A stretch of 64,000 nt of DNA, from positions 744,001 through 808,000 of the forward strand of contig NZ_SODP01000003.1 in assembly GCF_004365355.1 (NCBI RefSeq), given 5' to 3'. Each line of letters starts with the position of its first letter. Positions within the stretch are counted from its first letter, which is position 1. This document shows positions 8,332 to 16,748 of this stretch, one piece after another. A program made the position numbers and the translations under genes. The notes below the pieces were generated by a model, which did no database searches, was not told where the DNA came from, and worked only from the letters and a program-made list of their open reading frames with translations. This DNA is from Kribbella pratensis. Its GTDB lineage: Bacteria > Actinomycetota > Actinomycetes > Propionibacteriales > Kribbellaceae.

Positions 8332-10221
8332 TTACTTGCTGGGGCCGGTCTGCTGCGGATTTCTGCTCGCGGTCTGGCCGGCTGCTCGGGTCCCGGTGTC
8401 TTGTCTCGCGGCCTCCGCCGTCTTGGTGGCTGCCGCCTGGGTCGAGTTGCGCACCGGCGCGACATCTCCGGCCGCTGCGGCGGCTCGTGCGGCCTCCGCC
8501 TTCGCTCGGATCGCCTTGGGGTCGCTTCCTGTCTGGAGCTGCGCAAAGTTCTCGCCCTGCGGCTGTCCCCCGACCTGCGGTTGTCCTTGGGTCTGAGGCT
8601 GTCCTTGGACCTGCGGTTGTCCCTGACCTTGCGACTGTCCCTGGACCTGCTGTTGTCCCTGGACCTGCTGTTGTCCCTGGACTTGGGGCTGTCCCTGGAC
8701 TTGGGGCTGTCCCTGGGCGGGAGTTCCGACGGGCTGCTCGGCGTGGGCTTCGGGTGCCTCGGCGGCCCTGGTCCAGGTCTCGCTCCGGCTCACCGGCTGT
8801 TCGGCAGCCTCGGCCTGCTGCTGAGTGCCTTCCTGCCCGCCCTGGACTACCTGCTGACCGCTCGCCGCGACTGGCAGCTGAGACCCCTCACCGACCGCCT
8901 GCTCACCACCCTCAACCTGCTGCCCCTCAGCCACTTGCGGGCCTCCGGCAACCTGCTGACCCTCGCCAACTTGCTGACCGTCCCCGACTTGCTGGCCTTC
9001 GCGGACCTGTTGACCCTCGCCAACTTGCTGACCGTCCCCGACTTGCTGGCCTTCGCCGACCTGTTGACCCTCGCCAACTTGCTGACCGTCCCCGACCTGT
9101 TGACCGTCGCCGACTTGCTGGCCTTCGCCGGTCTGCTGGCCGTCGGCGGCCTGCTGGCCTTCGGGCTGCGGGCCGGTGGGCTGCTGCTGGTCTGACTCTC
9201 CGGTCTGGACGATTGGGTGCTGGCCTACGTTGTGGAGGTTTGGGTCGATCTCCGGCCGCTGGCTCGGCTGCTGGTTGACCTGCTGGCCCGGCTGCTGGTT
9301 GGCCTGTTGGTTGAGTTGCTGGCCTGAGCGGTCGACCTGGTTCAGTAGGGCGGCGAGGTTGGCGTTCTCCTGCTGGATCTGGGCCATTCGGGTCTCGATC
9401 AGCTGCTTGATCTCGCCCTGCAGCCGCTGGAACTCGGCCAGCGCCTGGACCAGCGCCTGTTCGGTCTCCCCAGCCGCCTGGCCGCCTGCCGCAGCCACGA
9501 GCTGCTGCATCACCGCCGCCCCCTGCTGCGCCTGCACCCGCCCGCCCTGGATCTGTTGCCTCTGGCCCTGACCTTGAACCTGTTGCCCTTGGCCCTGAAC
9601 CGGCTGCTGACCAGCGCCCTGCTGCTGCCCGGGGCCGCCCTGCTGCTGACCGGCACCCTGTTGTTGACCGACGCCCTGTTGCTGCCCGGGTCGTGGCGCA
9701 TACACCTCGGGTTTGAACGCGGTCTCCATCTGACCCTGGACCATGTTCGAGATCTGGGTCTTGGTCATGGTCGGGTCGTTGCCCATCGCCAGCCTGACGT
9801 TGGGATCGGCGTTCTTCGCCTCTTTGGCAGCCAGGACCATCGCGGCTTTGACCATCTTGGTCCCGTGCCGGACGTCCTGCCAGCGGGAGTACCGTCGCGC
9901 GGCCTGGCGGAGCGGGTTTCTGGTCGGGCTCTGCTGGCGCTGGGTCCGTTGCATCCGGTTGGTCGCGCGCTGGCTCATCGTCTGCGACGTGCCGGCGTGC
10001 AGATCCGGGCGGACCTGCCCGTTGACGCCTACCTGCGCCAGACGTGCCAGATGCGCGGGCGTCATCCGGGAGCTGCCGATGCGCGCCAGGACGTCCCTGT
10101 CCCAGTTCTTCACGTCGCGCGCGGCCAGTGCGTACCCGGCCTTCATCGTCTTTGTGCCGCGCGACCGCGCACGCCAACGGGAGATCCGCCCCTGCCCGGG
10201 CTCAGCGGAAGGCTCGCTCAT
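8332..10221 (-). CDS. Gln-rich repetitive protein with duplicated N-terminal domain (module C partner)
   Basis: 629 residues, family unknown. Two related ~45-residue N-terminal units are visible: SRWRARSRGTKTMKAGYALAA at ~15 and SRWQDVRHGTKMVKAAMVLAA at ~110, each followed by a charged helical stretch. Then come a low-complexity GQQQG region, a helical segment rich in Gln/Glu (~250-305), about fifteen six-residue GxGQQV units, a QVQGQ run and a charged tail. No signal peptide or membrane segment is seen. It follows the 193-aa paralog at 10312-10893 and starts in an ATGA overlap with a 27-codon frame. The low-complexity make-up suggests a disordered or scaffold-like protein. Confidence 0.75.
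   Translation of the reverse strand: MSEPSAEPGQGRISRWRARSRGTKTMKAGYALAARDVKNWDRDVLARIGSSRMTPAHLARLAQVGVNGQVRPDLHAGTSQTMSQRATNRMQRTQRQQSPTRNPLRQAARRYSRWQDVRHGTKMVKAAMVLAAKEAKNADPNVRLAMGNDPTMTKTQISNMVQGQMETAFKPEVYAPRPGQQQGVGQQQGAGQQQGGPGQQQGAGQQPVQGQGQQVQGQGQRQQIQGGRVQAQQGAAVMQQLVAAAGGQAAGETEQALVQALAEFQRLQGEIKQLIETRMAQIQQENANLAALLNQVDRSGQQLNQQANQQPGQQVNQQPSQRPEIDPNLHNVGQHPIVQTGESDQQQPTGPQPEGQQAADGQQTGEGQQVGDGQQVGDGQQVGEGQQVGEGQQVGDGQQVGEGQQVREGQQVGDGQQVGEGQQVAGGPQVAEGQQVEGGEQAVGEGSQLPVAASGQQVVQGGQEGTQQQAEAAEQPVSRSETWTRAAEAPEAHAEQPVGTPAQGQPQVQGQPQVQGQQQVQGQQQVQGQSQGQGQPQVQGQPQTQGQPQVGGQPQGENFAQLQTGSDPKAIRAKAEAARAAAAAGDVAPVRNSTQAAATKTAEAARQDTGTRAAGQTASRNPQQTGPSK
8900..9170 (-). repeat. 18-bp coding repeats (GxGQQV units)
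   Basis: About fifteen imperfect 18-bp units inside the Gln-rich gene encode GEGQQV, GDGQQV and close variants. A second, shorter set encoding QVQGQP/QVQGQQ lies near 8567-8720, and a third encoding GQQQG near 9600-9700. Copy number is likely to vary by slippage. Confidence 0.75.
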
Positions 10222-10301
10222 GCCTCCACCTCGCTACGCTCGGCTCCGGCATGAGCGAGTTGCTCGGCTGTTCTGTTGATTCGCTCGCTGCGCTCGCTCA
10301 T
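10218..10301 (-). CDS. Small coupled ORF (27 aa) in module C
   Basis: ATG 10301 opens 27 codons (MSERSERINRTAEQLAHAGA...) ending in TGA that overlaps the ATG of the Gln-rich gene (ATGA at 10218-10221). The paralog's stop lies ten bases before it in CTAGGAGAC, which doubles as a ribosome-binding site. The same TAGGAGAC layout precedes the partner gene of module B. It may be a genuine small protein or a coupling leader; the alternating AGCGAGCGCAGCGAGCGA bases are also a hairpin-prone repeat. Confidence 0.4.
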   Translation of the reverse strand: MSERSERINRTAEQLAHAGAERSEVEA

Positions 10302-10311
10302 GGCAGGTCTC

Positions 10312-10893
10312 CTAGTCGATGTACACGGCGTAGTTGACCCCGACCGACGTCGTCAGCGGGTCCTTGCTGGGCTTGTTGCTGTAGAGGTGGATCTGGGCGC
10401 CCGGACGCAGCCAGACGGCGAGGTGCCGGCGACCGGTGCCGGCGCCTGGCTCCCACTCGTCGACGAAGGTGACGCTGCTCTCATCACCGATGTAGTCCGG
10501 CTGTCCCCAGTGCCTGGTGGCGAGCGACAGGTGCGCCGGCCAGTGCTCGTCCAGCCCCGCCTCGGCCGCGGCGATGTCGTCCGGACCGATGTCGTACGCC
10601 GACCAGCCGCTGTCCGGGCAGTCCGGGAACGCGAGCCCGTCGAACACGATCATCGTCGTCCCGCGCCGGGTGGTGAAACCCCAGGAGACCATCTCGTCGC
10701 CGATGACCTCGCCGGCCTCCAGCGGCCACGGCTGCCAGGTGGTCTGGCTCATCACCCGGTTCACCAGGGCGCGCACGACCTCCGGACCGGCTTCGTCGCC
10801 GTCGGGACCGGCGATCGTGCCCCAGTCCGGGATCTCGGCGAGGTCCGCCATCGCCAGGTCGTCCTGGTCGAGCGGCCTGTCCTGCGTCTTCAT
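10312..10893 (-). CDS. MKTxDRPLD-family protein, paralog C
   Basis: 193 residues, one of three paralogs in the window. Shared landmarks: MKTQDRPLDQDDLAMADLAE, the WQPWP motif, WGFTTRR, SGWSAYDIGPDDIAAAEAGL followed by DEHWP, and LRPGAQIHLYSNKP with a VGVNYAVYID C-terminus. It has no signal peptide or hydrophobic helix; alternating strands suggest a compact alpha/beta cytoplasmic protein. The family is unknown to me. ATG 10893 has AGGAAGGA ten bases upstream, as in paralog B. The next genes downstream are a 27-codon frame and the Gln-rich protein, probably one transcript. Confidence 0.85.
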   Translation of the reverse strand: MKTQDRPLDQDDLAMADLAEIPDWGTIAGPDGDEAGPEVVRALVNRVMSQTTWQPWPLEAGEVIGDEMVSWGFTTRRGTTMIVFDGLAFPDCPDSGWSAYDIGPDDIAAAEAGLDEHWPAHLSLATRHWGQPDYIGDESSVTFVDEWEPGAGTGRRHLAVWLRPGAQIHLYSNKPSKDPLTTSVGVNYAVYID

Positions 10894-11085
10894 CCGGCCC
10901 CGTCGTCCTTCCTGATCAGTCCCCGGCGGTAACCACTGACCGCAACCGTAGGTGGCGCAGTGGGTCATTCGCCAGCCGGTTCGACGCGCCTGTGGACAAC
11001 CTGGATCCCGGCAATCATCCGAGGGCACGTCGGCCGGCCATGCCCCGCCTGTGGACGGCCTGCACGGCCGGATCAGACCAGGCCG

Positions 11086-11100
11086 TACGCTGGTCCGGTG
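11086..11100 (+). promoter_or_regulatory. Leaderless -10 element of metB
   Basis: TACGCT (11086-11091) is followed after six bases by GTG 11098. There is no Shine-Dalgarno sequence, and conserved protein sequence begins at this GTG. Confidence 0.6.
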
Positions 11101-12252
11101 AACACGGAACACCACTACGGCTTCGAGACGCTCGCCATCCACGCCGGGAACGAGCCTGATCCGACCACCGGCTCGGTGGTCCCGCCGATCTACGCCACCA
11201 GCACCTACAAGCAGGACGGCGTCGGCGGGCTGCGCAACGGCTACGAGTACTCCCGCTCCGCGAATCCGACCCGGACGGCGCTCGAGGAGTGCCTGGCCGC
11301 GATCGAGGCGGGCAACCGCGGGTTCGCGTTCGCCAGCGGACTTGCCGCCGAGGACACCCTGATCCGCTCGCTGTGCGTGCCGGGTGACCACGTGGTGTTC
11401 CCCGACGACGCGTACGGCGGCACCTTCCGGCTGTTCTCCAAGGTGCTCGGCAACTGGGGCGTCGAGATGACGCCGGCCGCGGTCACCCACCCGGAGGCGA
11501 TCCGCGCCGCGATCCAGCCCGGCAAGACCAAGGTCGTCTGGCTCGAGACCCCCACCAACCCGTTGTTGAACGTCGCGGACATCGCGATCGTCGCCCAGAT
11601 CGCGCACGACGCCGGCGCCCTGCTGGTCGTCGACAACACGTTCGCCTCGCCGTACCTGCAGCAGCCGCTGGAGCTCGGCGCGGATGTGGTCGTCCACTCG
11701 ACCACGAAGTACATGGGCGGCCACTCCGACGTGGTCGGCGGTGCGCTTGTCGTCCGCGACGCCGAGCTGGCCGAGAAGATCGCCTTCCACCAGAACGCGA
11801 TCGGCGCCGTCGCCGGGCCGTTCGACTCGTGGCTGGTGCTGCGCGGCATCAAGACGCTCGGCGTCCGGATGGACCGGCACAGCGACAACGCCGAGAAGGT
11901 CGTCGAGTTCCTGCAGCGGCACAACTCGGTCAGCCAGGTGCTGTACCCCGGCATCGACGGGCACCCTGGTCACGAGACCGCCGCCAAGCAGATGAAGCGG
12001 TACGGCGGGATCGTGAGCTTCCGCGTCACCGGCGGCGAGAAGCACGCGCTGGACATCTGCAACAGGGCCGAGGTCTTCACGCTCGGCGAGTCCCTCGGCG
12101 GCGTCGAGTCGCTGATCGAGCACCCGGGCAAGATGACCCACGCCTCGGTCGCCGGTACGCCGCTGGAGGTGCCGGCCGACCTGATCCGCCTAAGCGTCGG
12201 TATCGAGACCGTCGACGACCTGCTGCTCGACCTCGACCGCGCGATGGCATGA
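11098..12252 (+). CDS. metB: Cystathionine gamma-synthase
   Basis: Cytoplasmic PLP enzyme of the Cys/Met metabolism family (384 aa). It joins an activated homoserine ester with cysteine to give cystathionine in methionine synthesis or transsulfuration. Visible signatures: YEYSRSANPTRTALE, FASGLAAEDT, DNTFASPYLQQPLELGADVV and the PLP-lysine segment HSTTKYMGGHSDVVGG, plus the C-terminal ESLIEHPGKMTHAS. Cystathionine gamma-lyase is the main alternative; the LGGVESL context and start favour MetB as annotated in actinobacteria. The start codon is GTG. The next gene overlaps its stop (ATGA). In mycobacteria metB neighbours greA; here they are 24 kb apart. Confidence 0.9.
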   Translation: MNTEHHYGFETLAIHAGNEPDPTTGSVVPPIYATSTYKQDGVGGLRNGYEYSRSANPTRTALEECLAAIEAGNRGFAFASGLAAEDTLIRSLCVPGDHVVFPDDAYGGTFRLFSKVLGNWGVEMTPAAVTHPEAIRAAIQPGKTKVVWLETPTNPLLNVADIAIVAQIAHDAGALLVVDNTFASPYLQQPLELGADVVVHSTTKYMGGHSDVVGGALVVRDAELAEKIAFHQNAIGAVAGPFDSWLVLRGIKTLGVRMDRHSDNAEKVVEFLQRHNSVSQVLYPGIDGHPGHETAAKQMKRYGGIVSFRVTGGEKHALDICNRAEVFTLGESLGGVESLIEHPGKMTHASVAGTPLEVPADLIRLSVGIETVDDLLLDLDRAMA

Positions 12253-13619
12253 GCTTCGTAGTGGCCGTCGACTTCGGGTCGACGTTCACGAAGGCGGTTG
12301 CCGTGGACATCGGCTCGGGCGAGTTGGTCGCCCGAGCCGAACACCGTACGACGATCGACACCGACGTGATGGACGGGTGGCATGCCTGCCGGGTCGCGCT
12401 CGAGGACGTCGATCGCGGCGTGAAGAAGGCCGAGGTGCTGGCCTGTTCGAGTGCGGGCGGCGGGCTGCGGATCGGTGTCGTGGGCAACGAAGAGCTCGTC
12501 ACCGCGGAGGCGGGCAAGCGGGTCGCGTTGTCCAGTGGCGGCCGGGTAGTTGCCGTCGTCAACGGCGGGCTGACGGCAACCAGTCAGAGGGAGCTGCGCA
12601 AGGATCGCCCGGACGTCGTGCTGCTGCTCGGTGGGACCGACGGCGGCAACTCGGCGGTGCTGCTGAAGGCGGCCCAGACGCTGGCGAAGTACACGTGGCG
12701 GAAACCGGTCGTTGTCGCAGGCAACATCGACGCCCGGGACGAGATCCGCGAGATCCTCACCGAGGCCGCCGTACCGCACGTGCTCGCGGACAACGTCGTG
12801 CCGGAGATCGGTGTGTTCGCGCCGGACAGCGCGCGGGCGGCGATCCGCGAGATGTTCCTCGCGCACGTGATCGGCGGGAAGAACCTGTCCCGCGATCCGG
12901 CGTTCGCGAGCATGATCCGCGCCGCGACGCCGGACGTCGTACTGCGGGGCGTCGAGGTGCTCGCCGGCTTGCACGGCGATGTGGCGGTCGTCGACATCGG
13001 CGGCGCGACCACCGACGTGCACTCGGTGATCGAGCTCGACCCGGAGGACGCGAACCTCGGCCGGGAGGTCGTCGCCACCCATCCGGTCACCCGGACGGTC
13101 GAGGGCGATCTCGGCATGCGCTGGAGCGCCGTACCGGTGGTCGCCGCGGGCGCCGAGGCCGGGCTGATCGCGGACGCGGACGCAGTACGAGCAGCTGCAG
13201 AACGCCGGCATGACGATCCTTCGTTTCTGCCCAGTGACCAGCAGGAAGCGTCGTACGACGAGACGCTGGCGAGCGTCGCCGCGACGGTCGCGCTGAGGCG
13301 GCATGCGGGACGGCAGCGGATCGTGTTCGGGCCCGGCGGGCGGGTGATCGAGCGTTCCGGGAAGGACCTGCGCGAGGTGGACCTGCTGGTCGGATCCGGG
13401 GGCGTACTGCGGCATAACCCGCCGGAGGTCGCGGCCCGGATCCTGGGCTCGATCGGAACGAACGCGCAGGAGGAGGGCTGGCTCGTCCCGCAGCGGGCGG
13501 AAGTGTGCGTGGACTCGGACTACGTGCTCGCAGCCGTCGGCCTGCTGGCGGATGACGAGCCAAAGGCGGCGGAGGGGCTGGCGGCCCACATTCATGGAAC
13601 CGGTGCGCGCGGGCACTAG
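12249..13619 (+). CDS. GlmL/MutL-family ATPase (glutamate mutase L-like)
   Basis: 456 residues of the MutL/GlmL family in the actin-like ATPase fold. Phosphate-1 motif VAVDFGSTFTKAVAVDIG is at residues ~4-21, LLLGGTDGGNSAVL in the middle, and DVAVVDIGGATTDVHSV is the phosphate-2 motif at ~240. Characterised relatives accompany B12-dependent aminomutases or glutamate mutase and are thought to act as reactivation chaperones. No mutase subunit is visible here; instead the gene is translationally coupled to metB (ATGA at 12249-12252). Either the mutase is elsewhere or this protein has another role linked to amino-acid metabolism. Confidence 0.85.
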   Translation: MSFVVAVDFGSTFTKAVAVDIGSGELVARAEHRTTIDTDVMDGWHACRVALEDVDRGVKKAEVLACSSAGGGLRIGVVGNEELVTAEAGKRVALSSGGRVVAVVNGGLTATSQRELRKDRPDVVLLLGGTDGGNSAVLLKAAQTLAKYTWRKPVVVAGNIDARDEIREILTEAAVPHVLADNVVPEIGVFAPDSARAAIREMFLAHVIGGKNLSRDPAFASMIRAATPDVVLRGVEVLAGLHGDVAVVDIGGATTDVHSVIELDPEDANLGREVVATHPVTRTVEGDLGMRWSAVPVVAAGAEAGLIADADAVRAAAERRHDDPSFLPSDQQEASYDETLASVAATVALRRHAGRQRIVFGPGGRVIERSGKDLREVDLLVGSGGVLRHNPPEVAARILGSIGTNAQEEGWLVPQRAEVCVDSDYVLAAVGLLADDEPKAAEGLAAHIHGTGARGH

Positions 13620-13649
13620 TCTCAGCAGCAACCGAGCTGCGGAGGTGCG

Positions 13650-14870
13650 ATGAGCGAGGCGGGGCGGGACGACGCGGAGGTCTCCGAGGACCGGAGTCCG
13701 GTGGCGGACAACGAGGTCCTGGAGGAGGCCGGCGAGCCGGAGCAGCCGAGGCTTGCCGATGACGCCGCGCCGGTCGATGACGCCGGCGTGACGCGTGGGA
13801 TGTACATCGCCAGTACTTGGGCGTGGCGGTTCCTGGTGATCGTGGCTGCCGTGGTTGTGATCGGGTACGGCATCCGGTACCTGTCCGAGGTCGTCGTACC
13901 GGTGACTGTCGGTGTTCTCCTGACCGCACTGCTCGTGCCCATCACCAACGGCCTGCAGAAGCTTCGTCTCCCGCGCGGCCCCGCGGCGGGAATCACCGTG
14001 ATCGCGACGGTCGTGCTGGTGGCCGGCCTCCTCACCCTGGTCGGCACGCAGATCGCCGGTCAGTTCGACAGTCTGTCGACGCAAGTCGGCGAAGGTGTGC
14101 AGAAGCTGCGCGAGCTGGGCCGGATCAACTTCGGCCTGACCGACCAGGACGTCACCAACGCGATCAAGACACTGCGCGAACAGATCACCTCCGGCGGGGC
14201 GATCGGCCAGCAAGCAGCAGCAGTCGGTACGACGGCCACGCATGTCGTCGCGGGGCTGTTCATCTCACTGTTCTGCCTGTTCTTCTTCCTGTACCAGGGC
14301 GATCAGATCTGGGCGTGGCTGGTCCGGCTGTTCCCGCGCCGCGCCCGCGACAAGGCGGACTCCTCCGGGCGCAGGGCCTGGGTCTCGCTGACCGCGTTCG
14401 TCCGCGCGACGATCGTGGTTGCGGCCGTGGATGCGATCGGCATCTCGCTCGGCGCCGCGATCCTCGGCCTGCCGCTCGTGAGCGCGATCGGCATCCTGGT
14501 GTTCGTCGGCGCGTTCGTACCGGTCGTCGGCGCGCTGGTCAGCGGCGTGGTCGCGGTCCTCGTCGCGTTGGTTGCCAAGGGCCCCATTGTCGCGATCGTC
14601 ATGCTCGCGGTGGTGATCGGCGTACAGCAGCTGGAGGCCCACGTCCTGCAGCCGTTCCTCCTCGGCCGCGCGGTCAGCGTCCACCCTCTCGCCGTCATCC
14701 TCGCGATCGCCACCGGAGTAATCATCGCCGGCATCGTCGGCGCCCTGGTAGCCGTCCCCACCGCCGCCGTCCTCAACGCCATCGTCAACCACCTGGCCGG
14801 CAACGACCAGGACCCCGAACCCCCACGCCCCCTCCCCAGACGCCGTCCCCGCCCAACCCCCACCGATTAG
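13650..14870 (+). CDS. AI-2E family transporter (PerM/UPF0118)
   Basis: 406 residues. A charged N-terminal tail of ~50 residues precedes about eight membrane helices. Family pattern: paired N-terminal helices around VVVIGYGIRYLSEVVVPVTV, a long extracytoplasmic amphipathic segment (~130-190), and the conserved C-terminal VGAFVPVVGALVSG and GVQQLEAHVLQPFLLGRAVSVHPLAVI. Members include AI-2 exporters and Na/H antiporters, so the substrate cannot be assigned. GGAGG lies six bases before ATG 13650. The C-terminal tail is Pro/Arg-rich. A strong hairpin follows. Confidence 0.9.
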   Translation: MSEAGRDDAEVSEDRSPVADNEVLEEAGEPEQPRLADDAAPVDDAGVTRGMYIASTWAWRFLVIVAAVVVIGYGIRYLSEVVVPVTVGVLLTALLVPITNGLQKLRLPRGPAAGITVIATVVLVAGLLTLVGTQIAGQFDSLSTQVGEGVQKLRELGRINFGLTDQDVTNAIKTLREQITSGGAIGQQAAAVGTTATHVVAGLFISLFCLFFFLYQGDQIWAWLVRLFPRRARDKADSSGRRAWVSLTAFVRATIVVAAVDAIGISLGAAILGLPLVSAIGILVFVGAFVPVVGALVSGVVAVLVALVAKGPIVAIVMLAVVIGVQQLEAHVLQPFLLGRAVSVHPLAVILAIATGVIIAGIVGALVAVPTAAVLNAIVNHLAGNDQDPEPPRPLPRRRPRPTPTD

Positions 14871-14883
14871 CTAGCGCCGTACG

Positions 14884-14922
14884 CGAAGACGCCGCCGGGC
14901 GTGTGGCTCGGCGGCGTCTTCG
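14884..14922. terminator. Bidirectional hairpin terminator
   Basis: 14-bp perfect arms (CGAAGACGCCGCCG at 14884-14897 and its complement at 14909-14922) flank an 11-nt loop, between the convergent AI-2E gene and the module B partner gene. Confidence 0.75.
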
Positions 14923-14933
14923 GGTGGTCGACG

Positions 14934-16088
14934 TCAGCGGTTGAGGCCGCCCTTGTCGGTGTTCTTGGTGAGGTTGGGGTTCGTCTGCTCACCCTGTCCG
15001 GACGTCTGCGGCTGCGCGGGAGCGGCGACGGCCTGGCTGGCCGGGGCGACGCCGCCTGCGAGGCGGGCTGCGTTCTGGGCGTCGATCTGGGCCTGGGACG
15101 CCTGGGCCAGGTTCTGGATGGCCTCGTTCGTCTCGACCGTGATCTGGCCGGGGAGGTTCTCGCTCCACTGCTGGATGACTGCCAGCTGGGTCTTGGTGTC
15201 CATCGCCTGGTTCATGTCGGCGCCCAGCGGCGGGTTGTGCCGGCTGGCGTTGAACGTCGCCAGCGAGCTCTCGGCCTTCAGCATGGTGTTGTTGAACTTG
15301 CCCTCGAACCACCGGCCGACCTTGCCGGGCGCCGAGGTGACCGCCTCCCGGGCAGTCCGGGCGCCGCTGACGACCGCGTCCCGGGCGTCGCGAGCCGTGC
15401 CGGCCGCGGCCGTCCGGAGATCCCGGGCGCCCTGGGCGATCTGCTGGCCGGTCTCGTTCAGCCGGTCGGCTCCGGCCTGCCACGCCTGGTCGAGGTGGAC
15501 CTGACCACGCTGAGCAGCATCGACGATGCCGTCCCGGGCACCCCGGTAGGTGTCCGCGACCTGCCGGCCCGCCGCGTTCACCTGATCCACCCCGCGGTTG
15601 TACGCACCGGCGACCTGCTGGCCGACCTCAGTGGCCCGGTCCCCGACGGCGTTCGCGCCGCGGATGACCGCGGCCCGGGCGTCCTGAGCACCCTCCACGA
15701 CCGTGTTCCGGGCCTCCTGGTAGGCGCGCGTTGCGCCGCCGACCGCGGCGTCGCGGTACTCGCGGGCCTGGGTGGCCAGCGTCTGCGCGGCTTCGCTCAG
15801 CCGGTGCTGAGTGTTGTCGTACGCCAGGTGGACCCGGGCGACAGCACCGCGGATCGCTGCGTTCACCCGGTCCCGCAACGGGTCCGTGTTCGCCGCGCGC
15901 ATCAGGTTCGCCTGCTGGCGCGAGTCCAGGCTCGCGTACTGCATCGAGGCTGTCCGCTGCTCCGGCGTCATACCGACGAAGGCGCGGAGGTTCGCCTGCT
16001 CGTTCTCGGTCAGGTTCGCGAGCCACTCGCCTGACTGCATCCAGCTGCCCTGCGGCCACGCGGGGCTTTCCTGAGTAGGGGTCGTCAT
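14934..16088 (-). CDS. Long amphipathic-helix repeat protein (module B partner)
   Basis: 384 residues, family unknown. After a short N-terminal domain (residues ~15-60: NLTENEQANLRAFVGMTPEQ and LDSRQQANLMRAAN) comes a long run, ~75-270, of Ala/Arg/Gly/Asp-rich amphipathic helix in 11-residue-like periods (ARDLRTAAAGTARDARDAV, SGARTAREAV). This resembles LEA or apolipoprotein-type surface-binding helices. A second helical domain (~270-345) and a disordered Gln/Asn tail follow. There is no signal peptide. It starts eight bases after paralog B, whose stop overlaps the AGGAG ribosome site. It is possibly lipid- or particle-associated. Confidence 0.8.
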   Translation of the reverse strand: MTTPTQESPAWPQGSWMQSGEWLANLTENEQANLRAFVGMTPEQRTASMQYASLDSRQQANLMRAANTDPLRDRVNAAIRGAVARVHLAYDNTQHRLSEAAQTLATQAREYRDAAVGGATRAYQEARNTVVEGAQDARAAVIRGANAVGDRATEVGQQVAGAYNRGVDQVNAAGRQVADTYRGARDGIVDAAQRGQVHLDQAWQAGADRLNETGQQIAQGARDLRTAAAGTARDARDAVVSGARTAREAVTSAPGKVGRWFEGKFNNTMLKAESSLATFNASRHNPPLGADMNQAMDTKTQLAVIQQWSENLPGQITVETNEAIQNLAQASQAQIDAQNAARLAGGVAPASQAVAAPAQPQTSGQGEQTNPNLTKNTDKGGLNR

Positions 16089-16096
16089 TACGTCTC

Positions 16097-16678
16097 CTAG
16101 TTGATGTAGACCGCGTAGCTGACGCCGACCGCGGGGGTCAACGGGGAACTGGCCGGCTTGGTGCTGAACAGCCGGAGGTGCGCGCCGGGCAGCAGCCAGG
16201 TGGCCAGATGGCGCTTGTCGGATCCGGCGCCCGGACCCCACGCGTCGAGGAATCCCGGCTGGCTGTCGTCACCGACGTACGTCGGCTCGCCGAAGTACTT
16301 GCGGGCAAGCTCGAGGTGCTCCGGCCAGTGCGCGTCGAGACCGGCCTCGGCGTCGGCGATGTCGCCCGGCTCGATGTCGTACGCGCACCAGCCGCTGTTC
16401 TTGGCGTCCGCGAACGCCATTCCCGGGAACACGATGATCGTGCTGTTGCGCTTGGTGGTGAAGCCCCACGAAGCGACTGCGCGGTCGATCTCCTCACCTG
16501 CGGCGAGCGGCCAGGGCTGCCAGTCGGTGGCCGAAGTGACTCGCTGAACGATCGCCCGGACGACCTTCGGTCCGCTGTCGTTGTTGTTCGGTCCGGCGAT
16601 GGCCGTCCAGTCGCGAATGTCGGCGAAGTCGGCGAAGGCCCGGTCGTCCTCGTCGAGTGGTCTGTCCAGCGTTTTCAT
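16097..16678 (-). CDS. MKTxDRPLD-family protein, paralog B
   Basis: 193 residues, collinear with paralogs A and C: MKTLDRPLDEDDRAFADFAD, the DWQPWPL motif, WGFTTKR, SGWCAYDIEPGDIADAEAGL and LLPGAHLRLFSTKP, ending VGVSYAVYIN. The equal length, ends and motif order show a family under constraint, but no known catalytic motif is apparent. ATG 16678 is preceded by GGAAGGAAC. Between it and the upstream disordered gene are 70 bases without a hairpin, so modules A and B may form one transcript that continues into the helix-repeat gene. Confidence 0.85.
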   Translation of the reverse strand: MKTLDRPLDEDDRAFADFADIRDWTAIAGPNNNDSGPKVVRAIVQRVTSATDWQPWPLAAGEEIDRAVASWGFTTKRNSTIIVFPGMAFADAKNSGWCAYDIEPGDIADAEAGLDAHWPEHLELARKYFGEPTYVGDDSQPGFLDAWGPGAGSDKRHLATWLLPGAHLRLFSTKPASSPLTPAVGVSYAVYIN

Positions 16679-16748
16679 TCCGGGCTTGTTCCTTCCGTCG
16701 GTGCGGGGTGGGGGTCGTGGAATCTGGTGGAAAACAAGGGGATCGGGG

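Noticed and set aside
8401..9195. Plus-strand Leu-rich reading frame
   Set aside because: It is the mirror of the Gln-rich repeats of the minus-strand gene; Leu periodicity comes from the 18-bp DNA repeat.
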